This document shows, one piece after another, positions 35,601 to 45,313 of a stretch of 64,000 nt of DNA; position 1 is the first letter of the stretch, and the number at the start of each line of letters is the position of its first letter. The position numbers were made by a program, and so were the translations under genes. Below the pieces are notes generated by a model, which saw nothing but the letters and a program-made list of their open reading frames with translations, searched no databases and had not been told where the DNA came from. Source of the DNA: Hygrophila difformis (Eukaryota > Streptophyta > Magnoliopsida > Lamiales > Acanthaceae); NCBI GenBank assembly GCA_030278955.1, contig JAOANR010000014.1, positions 30,827,453-30,891,452 on the forward strand, read 5' to 3'.

Positions 35601-37347
35601 CATACCCCTTACGCATCAAGTTACTTAGTTTAAGTGCACTAACGATTTTGTTACTTTTCTTAGGGGGCTGAGAGTAAAAGATAACTCTCTTTCCCCTACT
35701 TTTTGACAAGGTGATCTTTTGCTTTTGGCATTCGATCACCGCTTTATACTGGGATAACCAATCCATCCCCAGTATGATGTCAAAGTCTCTTAAGTTAAAT
35801 TCTACCAAGTTCGCGAAGAATTCTACGTTCTTTATCACTATAGGAATTCCGTTATATCGTTTAGGGCAAGACACTACTTCTCCAGAAGGCAGTTGAATTC
35901 CTAAGCTAATTCTCTCGCACTTAGGTAGATCTAACTCAGGCACTATTCTTGATGTTATAATTGAGCAACTAGCTCCAGAATCAAATAGAATTCTAAGGGG
36001 CGTACTCAACACATAAAATGTACCTGCCATCACTTCTCCTTGCGCAGGCACGTCCGCTTGGTTCACCACGTTCAGCCTCCCCATAGGGCGTCCCTGATTG
36101 CCCTGCTGATTCGCATTCGGCTGCTGATTTTGTTGCTGGTTTTGATTCTGAGGGGGCGGAGGTCGTTGGTTCTGGTTCTGGTTTTGCGGCCTATTTTGAG
36201 GGGGTCTGTACCCTTGGTTATTCCCGTTTCGCCCGTTTTGATTTTGAGGCTGTTCTTGCCCCGCGACCAAATCGTCCCTCTTCGTTATGTTCTCGAGCCT
36301 AGTCCGGCAATCCCGTCGAACGTGACCCATTCGACCGCATCGGTAACAGGCGCCTTGTTGCGGGCATCCCCTTGCCAGATGGGGTCGTCCACATCTCGGG
36401 CAAGGTGGTACCGGATCCTCCTGGTTGAACCTCCTCCCAGTGTTGTTTTTTTGGGGCCTATTCGACCCTCTGCGCTGCTCGTTCCTTCCAGTGTTGTTCT
36501 CGTTTCTTGAGTCTCGGCTTCTCTTGTCTTGGGGACCCCTGCGGGACTCCCCACTCACCCTTCTTTTCAGCTGCTGCACGCGTGCTACCGCCACAGCGCG
36601 GTCATACACAGCTTGCAAATCGGGGTAGTGTACCCCCGCGATCACCTCGCGCATAGACAGGTTCAGTCCCATTTCGAACTTCTGTGCCTTTTCTGCATCA
36701 GTAGGCACTAGCCTTGGTGCGAACCTCACCAGCTCCTTGAAGCGTGTGTAGTATTCCTGCACCGTTTGGCCTCCTTGCTTCAGCGACAGGAACTCTTCGT
36801 ACTTGGCAGCTTTAGTACTCAAGGGATAGAATCGATCCCTGAGTAGTTCCATCATCTCCATCCACGAGTAGGGCTCGTCATCTTCAGTCAGTTTGGCTTG
36901 CGTCGCCTGCCACCAGTCGTCAGCTTCGCCTCCCAAGTAGTACGAAGCGACGTGCACTCTTTCTCCTTCCGGACATTTAACCGCTCCCAGCAGCTTGTCA
37001 AAAGTCCGGATCCACTCTTCCAGTTTAGCTGGATCCTCCTCACCAGCATAGTGGGGCGGCTGGTAAGGATTCACCATCGCCAGGTAGTTAGGGCGAGCTT
37101 GGGGCGGAGGTACCGCCGCAGCTTGACCCTGGTTGACTTGCGCGTTTCCGAGCGCAATCAACACTTCCTCTATCGTCCTAAGACGATCGCCCACATTGTT
37201 CGGTGCGGGGGCGTCCTGCGCACCTTGGGGTTGTTCCATCTCAGGTTGAATCGGTTCAGTGACGTTTGGTGGTGTTTCAGTGGGTGTTTCAGTGGTGGTT
37301 TGGGGAGCGGGTTGAGTTCTTCCTCTTCCTCTTCATCTGGGTGCCAT
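32617..37347 (-). pseudogene. element B gag-pol polyprotein with two nonsense codons
   Basis: Start MAPR at 37347. The fifth codon is TGA (37333-37335), where CGA is likely. Gag core EEDPAKLEEWIRTFDKLL is followed by zinc knuckles [13 protein letters not shown] and CYRCGRMGHVRRDC, then protease [11 protein letters not shown] second TGA at 35329-35331 replaces a tryptophan found in A. Reverse transcriptase has [11 protein letters not shown] and FIDD; RNase H has [15 protein letters not shown]. Integrase has its zinc module, [20 protein letters not shown] and [13 protein letters not shown], so all three catalytic residues are present. A chromodomain-like [12 protein letters not shown] ends the protein. 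About 1,577 codons. Initiation at 37239 would bypass the first stop but not the second. Confidence 0.92.
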
Positions 37348-37654
37348 TCTGGTACAAACGGGATATATTAGGACAGGTGAATTTAGCATATAGTCTAAGC
37401 AATCTCTATAAATGTATATGTGTTTTGTAATTTAGCACGTGGTGCTCAATCGAACTAAGAAGCATACGGCGCCTCGGGGGGTTTTATTTTAATTTGTTTC
37501 ATTTTTTTTTTTCGTGCGGACAGATCTGTCCGAAATTTTTTTTTCGATTTATAAAAAATAAATCGGGCATTTTATTTCCTCAAAAGAAATTTTAGTACAA
37601 AAGTAGAACTATTTTCCTAGCAAAATAGTATCTAACAGTAGAATCTCTAGTGTC

Positions 37655-37936
37655 TCATGACGTCACCGGAGGACGTAGATCGTCAAAGATAGTGTTCAAG
37701 TCTTGCCCGTGGGCATCGATGTATTCCTTTAGTATTAAGTTTTGTGTAGTGAGGGTTTGGACTTGGCGTTCGAGTTGGTTTATGCGGTGATGATCCGCCT
37801 CTCTCAAGTTGCCCATGTGATGTAAATTGGCCTCCAATTGAGCCATACGGTACTTCATTTGCTCTAGGGTTTGGTGGGAATCGAGATGAACACTCATCAT
37901 CCTGACCATCAACTGCATCATATCTTGACTAGCCAT
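37655..37936 (-). CDS. leader ORF of element B, coiled-coil protein upstream of gag
   Basis: 93 residues from MASQDMMQLMVRMM. It is almost entirely helical with heptad pattern (MKYRMAQLEANLHHMGNL, INQLERQVQTLTTQN). It lies between the primer site and gag, as in element A, whose 175-residue ORF starts similarly and shares spacing of Leu, Glu-Asn-Leu and Asn-Leu positions. The B version lacks the Pro/Ala-rich tail. Function unknown. Conservation in two separate families argues against chance. Confidence 0.6.
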   Translation of the reverse strand: MASQDMMQLMVRMMSVHLDSHQTLEQMKYRMAQLEANLHHMGNLREADHHRINQLERQVQTLTTQNLILKEYIDAHGQDLNTIFDDLRPPVTS

Positions 37937-37951
37937 CTAGCGCAAGCAAGA

Positions 37952-38056
37952 GATCTAAGTTAATATTCGCCAAGATCCTAGGTTCAATTCACCAAGATTC
38001 TAAGTTCAAGTTTCGCCAAGATTCTAAGTTTAAGTTTCGCCAAGATCCTAAGTTCA
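37952..38056 (-). repeat. leader minisatellite of element B
   Basis: About five imperfect units built on TTCGCCAAGATTCTAAGTT, spaced 20-24 bp. Element D keeps the same repeat in its leader. Confidence 0.7.
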
Positions 38057-38262
38057 TAGGAGAGATGCAATATGCAAATGCAAATGATATTTCCCCCAAT
38101 AATAATTTAATGCGCCACATATATATATTTTCCATGGGTTTTAAAATAAAAATTTCCCATGGAAATAATACTTTTAAATTTAAAATAATAGTCAAAATAT
38201 AGTTTAAAAATAATAATGGTTTAAAAATAATAGTTTAAAAATACTAGCTTAAAAATATCCGG

Positions 38263-38274
38263 GCTCTGATACCA
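38263..38274 (-). promoter_or_regulatory. element B primer binding site (tRNA-iMet)
   Basis: GCTCTGATACCA on the plus strand, i.e. TGGTATCAGAGC in sense, three bases after the 5' LTR. Confidence 0.95.
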
Positions 38275-38277
38275 ACT

Positions 38278-40858
38278 TGTAACACCCCGGTTTTTGGTCA
38301 CCCAGGTCGGGATGTCACCGCCACATCCCTCTAGTAAGACAAGGCTAGGTATTGCAGTATTTAAAACATTTAAATCATTCAAGATAGCCCATACATTATA
38401 ATTCAAAAATAATATTAATATAGCGCAGCGGAAATAAATGGTTTAGTACAGTATCGCAGCGGAAAATATAAATAGGGCCGACATGGCCAAAACACGGGTT
38501 AAACAGGTCCGTTCATAATATAGTCTAAAGTACGAATTTAAAAGCAAAATAACAATCCCCAAAATCCCATGCATGAATCGTGCCCACACATGCTCATTCC
38601 ACATATTCTGTAAGAAAGGGAGTAAAAACGGTTTTGGTCAGCAAACTTGCTAAGTAAGTTAACACATGCATGATCGTAGGGTTTAAAAGCCATTAATTTA
38701 ATAAATAACTGAAAGCATAATAATAACATAATATGCAAATTAATCTAATCAACTATCCAATAGCATAATTTATTTCAGGGCTCTATTTAATAACACATAT
38801 CGTATAGTTTAGAATAATAGCCATAATTTAAAGAAAGCATTTAAATAATTTAATTGGACAACCACATAATTTAATCTAATTTAATTTAATTTAGTATCCC
38901 CATTACATTCCCGATTTGATATCTCAAAGTTTCACGATAGTATCGCGATGTCAACAAGTTTAGCCGGTAGCCCGGCGGCCGCAACCGTATCAGCCATACC
39001 CAGTACCACTCCGAAGCCTCGGGAAACCCATACGGATATTCACGAGAGTGTAGGCTCTATATTTCGCCGTTTTGGCAATATCACATTTCAAGTTTAGCGC
39101 GCGGGGTCACCATCGTCCATTACGGCACGAAGTGAATCGTTAGGAGGCACCCTGCAGAGCACTCACCCCTAATTTTAATTTATCAAGTTTGTAAGGGGAT
39201 TTAATTTTTAAAATCCGACTTTAATTGTATTTATAAAGAAAATATCTCAACTCGTTTCAACCCTAAAGGTTAATTCCATGTTTCAACAAGATTTCAAGAT
39301 TTTGTTTCCGGTAAACCACAGTTTACTCTAAAATTTGTCTAAAATCAGATTTAATTCCAAAAATTCCAAAATTTCATATCTTACTCAGAAACGTCAAGAT
39401 CTACAACTTTCGTGTTTTAACTTTTTCAATCCGAGTTACCTAAATAGGTCAAAATCACCAATTTTCGCATAAGAATAATTCTGTCCGAATTTAATGTGTC
39501 ACAGTTCAAAGATTTCGAATTCTACCATAGCAATTCAACTCCAAATTTAATGAAATTTGACAGAGATTATCTTAAGACAATTATCTACGACTTTTATGTT
39601 CGGCCAAAGATCTAAAACAGTCTAGATCCTATGTCAAAAACGTGATCAAGATCATTCCTAAATTCTATTCAAGATTTCAAGATCTATATTCAAACAGCTC
39701 GGTTTCGGTGGGTTTTCACATATCAAATCGACTCCAAAAATTCTCAAAACTTTACAGTAGCTAGATCTAAGTCTTAGGAACGTTTTTCGTGTTTTAAGTT
39801 TCTCCGTTTGAATTCGTTTTAAGGTTCGGAAAAATTCATCAAATCTGTTGCGTCGGTAGAAAGTTTAAATTGACAGATTTTCGGTTTCTTGATAATCTTT
39901 TAGTTTTGAATGTTTTAATTCATCCCAAAACCATGTAAGAGTTAACTTACAGAGTCTATGAACGTCCGGGATCGTCTATTCGAAGGCGTGGCTTCCAGTC
40001 CACCGTTTCTCCTCTCCGTTCGTCGGGTTCTACGATCTAGATCCAATACGAGGTGTAGAAGAGAAAAGAAGATGATTAGGATTCATTTTCGAATCGTTTA
40101 TGGAGCAAAGATTGGATCGAGACTTACCACGACTCTGGAGATCTGTAGAAATTTCGTCCAACAGGTCTCGCCTTTGGTTTCGTGCCTCCGACGACTCCGG
40201 ATTTAGGGTTTCGAATGTGTAGAAAGTTGTAGGGTTTCGTAAAAGTATTCGGAGCTCCTAGGAGGTCGTATTTATAGATTTCCAAGTCCTAGGGCGTCCA
40301 ACATCTGACCTAAGGGTCTTGGGTCGAGAGATGTTCAACCGAAAGTCGAAAAATCCGCGTTCGGGCGAGAGATTCACGCAACGGGCGAATCTGTCGCTTG
40401 GCGCGGCCGTGGCGCGCCCTTCCCCTTGTGACCGCGCGGCCACCGCGCCGAACTCGCCCGGACTTCGGTCCGGGCGGGTCGTGTGATCCGTCGTGCTTTT
40501 CCACCTCTCTTTCGGGTTTCTATCCCTCTATGCTCCCGAATTCCGATTTCCGGGGTATCTTCGGGTTTCTACTTTCTCTCTAGATTTTTACTCGGGTCTA
40601 ACTGGATGTTTGGACTCGAATCCTCGAGTTCATTAGTGTCGGGTTTTGGTGTACAATTTATTTTCCTTTAGTAATTCTTTTCATTTAATTAAATTCCTTT
40701 AATTCCTTTTTAAGTAAAAATCTCATTTCTCATTTCCTTATCTTTATTTATTTCTTTATTTGCTGGATTCATTTATTTATTTATGGTATTTATTTTATTT
40801 ATTATTTATTTATTTAATTATTGTTTTATTTTATGATGGAAAATTCACGGGTATTACA
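38278..40858 (-). repeat. element B 5' LTR
   Basis: 2,581 bp. It closely matches 29783-32393 apart from the ~30-bp indel and scattered substitutions. TATA box at 40269-40277. Confidence 0.95.
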
Positions 40859-41629
40859 TTTTGTCTGAATCCAAGTGGACTCTGAGTCAATGCAATATCT
40901 AATATAAGATTTCCAACACAAAGCAATTCTGGGAAATAATAAATCTTTGAAAATCATTCCCTAAACAGGTACTAAACTCTCAATTAAAACACAGATCTTT
41001 TCAGTCTAGATGAGACCTAATCGCTGACTCTGCTTCTAATTTCCCAAAATCAATCCTTAGTCGAATGTGAATTAGTCAAAACAGTGGAGTTTATCCCTTA
41101 CTCAGATCCGGATTTTATGAAGGATTTTTTTTGGAAATATATTACGAGACATCTGATTAAAATCACGACTTCTATGTCCAAGGGAAGGATCCCAAAATAA
41201 TTAGACCACAGTATCTACATAATATTATCATGCATAAATTTATAAAGAAGTGTAAAATTAAGTTAACCCAAAATATAAAGTGGGTTTAGACAGAATGTGA
41301 AACACAGAAATGAAATGGCCGGAGATGAGAAGAATTTGGCTGAAAAGACTCGTCAAAATAATTAGGGTAATTGGATTGCAGTTATCTGTTGTCCAGCTTC
41401 CCCATTATTAGGATGGGATGATTTCAGACAGCAGAAGACCTTGAATGATAGTGATCGCTATCATCAAAGTTCTTACTATCTTTGAAATGAGAGGAAACCT
41501 ACATATTTTCTCACCATAATACCAGTCAAACGGTGTTGATCGAGACCATCTGATGATGTTACAGTTTGAAATTCAGGTTTTGAAAATAAACAAATATAAA
41601 ACTGTATTCAGACAGGGACTGACTGAGTG

Positions 41630-41762
41630 GCTACTTCATTTCCCGGTAAGAGGACCGTTCGCCTGACCTTGTCAATCACTATCCAAACCATGCAAAATAA
41701 CAAATAGAAATGAATACATAGACTACGGGCTACTTCATTTCCCGGTAAAGGGACCGTTCGCC
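41630..41762. repeat. 34-bp direct repeat pair in E LTR
   Basis: GCTACTTCATTTCCCGGTAA followed by a purine run and GGACCGTTCGCC occurs at 41630-41663 and 41729-41762, exactly 99 bp apart, almost identical. Confidence 0.8.
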
Positions 41763-42150
41763 AACAGTATTCTATAATATTCTTCACTATTCGTTTCATA
41801 CATCACGGGTGAAGACAAAATAACAAAAATAGAAGAAGTTATTTTTACGTCATCTTGTATGAGAGACATTGTTTTCTCATGCAAGGATATGGAAATTAAT
41901 CCATGATCACTCTTTATGATCCAAATAATCACTCATTCCATAATCGGTTAATTACAGTCCGGATTATACACTTAGATCATTGGAGTTGTAATTTTTATAG
42001 AAAAATCTTTTAATGGAAAATTGAACAAAGTTCTTTACATCAATCTAATCCTTAGTTGAGATCATTGGATTTCAACCTCAAAGCACTAATGTGAAGGTTC
42101 AACCATTTAGGTAGAGAGATGGAGAAATGGATATTTGATTAAACTGCCAG

Positions 42151-42405
42151 TTACGACGCTAAACAGATTTTACGACGCTATCCAAGGACAGCGTCGTAGG
42201 TGTAGCGTCGTAAGCGGTTATTTGCAGATAATAATGTATTTTGGGGTTCTACGACTCTAGACAAAGATTACGACGCTATCTAGGATAGCGTCGTAGGTCT
42301 AGCGTCGTAGAACAAATTTTTCTTAAGTCCGAAGTAACTACGACGCAGAACCTTCATCTACGTCGCTACTCTTGGGTAGCGTCGTAGGGCGGTTAGCGTC
42401 GTAGT
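42151..42405 (-). repeat. three two-tier hairpins in tandem in E LTR
   Basis: Unit 1 is 42151-42213: outer TTACGACGCT/AGCGTCGTAA, inner TACGACGCT/AGCGTCGTA. Unit 2 is 42247-42312: outer 16-bp arms with one mismatch, inner 12-bp perfect arms with a 3-base loop. Unit 3 is 42337-42405: outer ACTACGACGC/GCGTCGTAGT, inner 12-bp arms with one mismatch. Starts are 90-96 bp apart. Confidence 0.85.
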
Positions 42406-43053
42406 CCCCTCAGGGCATAAGTGTTGTTTTGGATAATGCATCTATGCGATTGCAAACCCTATTTTTCATATTCATGGTTCAAAATGCATACATGTAGCAA
42501 AACAAGGATGAACAGTAGACTAGAATGCATAAAAATAAAGGGAAAATGAGCTTGAAACTATGCAAATGTGAACCACCAACCCAAATGAGGGTTTTCAACC
42601 AACATATCATGCATGAGGATCCAAAGAGAAAGGAGAAAACATTGAATCCTCAAGTAAATAGAAAAATAAATGACCAAATGGTCATGAAACCGAAAATAAA
42701 GCAAGAAGTCCATAGACCAAGTCTATTTCATGATTTGTGACTCTTTTTGTGATTATCTTCCCATAAATAAGAAAATAGTTTGATAATACCCATTATTTGG
42801 GTATTTCAAACCTTAATAAAAGTTTACAAAGCCATTAAATAATGAAAATAGTGGCTATCTAGGTCTAAAACACTAAACACTCACTAATCTAAACTGAACA
42901 GTAGCTAAAAACTAAGAATAATGCAGGAACAGTAAACAATACAAAAAAAACTAAACCCTAACTAACCTAACTACCTACACACCTCTCAAGAACACCAAGT
43001 TGTATCCAAGTTTTCTCTGTTATGAAGTTGTTGATCCTAGGAGTCAACTTGTC

Positions 43054-43062
43054 CTTATATAG
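43054..43062 (-). promoter_or_regulatory. TATA box in E LTR
   Basis: CTATATAAG on the minus strand about 615 bp into the LTR. Confidence 0.6.
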
Positions 43063-43322
43063 GTGGGAAACCCTAGGCCCATGGGCCCCCAGGCCTTGAA
43101 ATTTGAATTCTGGCCAGGTTACGACGCTGAGCTTGACTTCGTCGCTATCCATTACTACGACGCTATAGGTGTAACATCGCAGTCTTCCACTTCGAATACA
43201 CTTCTTTGTCTCTAAGTGAACAGCCTACGACGCTATACTCCATTTACGTCGCTATACTCGACTACGACGCTATGCTTGACATCGTAGCTCTTCTCCTTCA
43301 GAGTCTTGCCTCATTTTCTGCC

Positions 43323-43386
43323 TACGTCGCTATACTCGACTACGACGCTGAACATGCTTAGAGTCGTAGTTGAGTGTAGCGTCGTA
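43323..43386 (-). repeat. 27-bp-arm hairpin in E LTR U3
   Basis: Arms 43323-43349 and 43360-43386 pair at 23 of 27 positions around a 10-base loop. Built from the same ACGACGCT words as 42151-42405. Confidence 0.8.
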
Positions 43387-43669
43387 ATTTCCTGAAAAAT
43401 ATTAAATTTGTGTGGGTTTTCATTTCTTTTCCCATCTTGTTGTTTCCTTTTCTCTTCTTTTCTTTTTCTCATGTTTTTGGATTTTTCTAACATAAATGTG
43501 TAACAAAATTACATATTTATGCCTCTTTCATACCAGCTCAATATTTTTACAGTTATGCATAAATCAGTCTAATTCTGCTGCTTTCTTATTTAATATAAGA
43601 CCGGAATGCGATCAAATGCCCGTTTCAGATACGGAAATGGATTGAAAATAATGGACATTTCTGGCCATT

Positions 43670-43687
43670 ATCAACATCCTCACATTT
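43670..43687 (-). promoter_or_regulatory. element E LTR start and preceding purine run
   Basis: Sense AAATGTGAGGA followed by TGTTGAT marks the internal edge of the 3' LTR. The purine run is short for a polypurine tract. An identical 18-mer occurs at 49684-49701. Confidence 0.55.
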
Positions 43688-45313
43688 AATACTGATCGTC
43701 CCCGAGCAGTCAGAGTCAATGTTCCTAAGAACACGGACTATACATATTCAATTCATTTTCGTGGCTTCATAAACTACATTCTTTTTGGATTGGGATAAGA
43801 TAATAAAAAACTTCAAGTATTAAATTCCGTTGATTGCAGTGTTTAATGAAATGATACTTGCTCACTACATCGGGCCTACAAATCAAGCATTATTGTCAAT
43901 CCTTCATGAACATCATGTTTGAAAGATGCAAAGATTAAGAATGAGAATTAAGGTATGATACGAGCATAATTCATAAAATAGAGCCTCACATATAAGAGAA
44001 TCGAAAAATTCACTCACTCTCAAGTGGGGTTTAATCATTGAACGCTCAAAATCAAGTTTAATTAAATTGTCCCATAAGCTTCCAATCAGACCAACTCGCC
44101 ACCGGCTCATTTCCTCAAATCGAGATCATGAGGTCTTATTTAAGGGTTGTAATGGGGCATACAGTTGTAACATTCGGTAAGAGAGGGAAATTATTGGGCT
44201 AAAAAGTGGCAGGAAATCATTCTATCATGACTTGGCATTTTTTTTATATTTAAAATTTATGATCATCAATGTTTCTTTCTTTTTCTTTTGTTTTTCTATT
44301 GCATGACATTAGACTAAGTCTAATTGTTTTGTCATCTGCAATTTATTTTTGTTGAATGGAACTCAACATTTTTCTTTCTTTTTTTTTTTCTTTTTTTTAA
44401 TCGGCTTATAGCATACCGATTAATACATTTTTGATGATCATAAATTTAATGCCTTGAAAGAATTTATTCTTGCACACTTGAGTTGCATGTATTTTGGTCT
44501 TTTTATGAGGTTAGGAATAATATAGAGGGCTTCAACGAAAAATTAGGTTTAAAGGCTCAAATTGGTTAATCCTAAAGGGGAAATATTTTTGGGTTTGGAT
44601 TTCAAAAGAAGGCCAAAAATTTGGTTTTCTAGGTGTCTCGATCATGTGCTCGATTTTTGGAATATGGCATGGTCTTGAATCGGTCCCAATTGCAAGTTCT
44701 AGTTTCCTTTAATCAAATTGATTCACACATCAAAGAAATTAAATGAGTAAAAGTGATTCATGGCTCAAATCTCACAAGGTTGGATTGATTCATATCATAC
44801 AATATTCTCAAATTTAATCAAAGCTTAATTCTAGCAATTTATTCAATCAAAATTTTCAACATGAAGAGTTATTACCCAATAAGCTTATCGTATCATTAAA
44901 TTTTTATAGCTCAAAACCTTAGGAATTCATTTCATGCATGTTCTCAATTATGTTATCCCAGTTTAAAAGTTTGAAAATTTAATCATAAGCCTAAATTCAA
45001 TGTGTGAATTTAGAGCAAGTTTATGCATACTTTTTGCTGGTTATTTAATTTAAAGCAGTAAAAGAGGCACTGTTAACATACAAGGTATGTCAACAGCATA
45101 TTGTTGGCCTGACAGTCACTTATTCATCTCGGACTGTCAGACATCTTTTCAAGAATAAAATTGTTTGTGGACTGAAAAATTCCTTTTTGAAAGCAGTAAT
45201 GACATCAATTACAAGAGATCTCATGCAATCAGAATGATTTTGCACAATTGATAGAAATTCTCTTATATGATGTTTACAACTAAACTCGGAATTTGAATAG
45301 GCTCAGATCAGAC
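43688..45313 (-). other. 3' untranslated region of element E
   Basis: AT-rich, with T runs near 44370-44400. No ORF or RNA gene supported. Confidence 0.5.

Larger units (their letters stand above)
29783..40858 (-). mobile_element. chromovirus B, nearly intact Ty3/gypsy (Tekay/Del-like)
   Basis: Minus-strand element of 11.1 kb with LTRs starting TGTAATACCC and ending GGGTGTTACA. It is flanked by the duplication TTTTG (29778-29782 and 40859-40863). The iMet primer site, leader ORF, gag-pol and purine tract are all present. Only two nonsense codons interrupt a single gag-pol frame. It is inserted in element E's LTR, 61 bp from A and in the opposite orientation. Confidence 0.95.
40864..43676 (-). 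repeat. element E 3' LTR, segment 3 (start of the LTR)
   Basis: On the minus strand the LTR begins TGTTGATAATGG at 43676, after GCTCGGGGACGA and a GTGAGGA run, a layout common just before Tat/Athila-type 3' LTRs. A TATA box CTATATAAG lies at 43054-43062. Clusters of TACGACGCT/AGCGTCGTA occur both before and after the TATA box. A 34-bp direct repeat lies at 41630-41663 and 41729-41762. With segments 1 and 2 the LTR totals about 3.87 kb. Confidence 0.65.

Noticed and set aside
38263..38274. GCTCTGATACCA as part of a tRNA gene
   Set aside because: Only the 12 bases complementary to the tRNA end are present, at the LTR edge, so it is a primer site.
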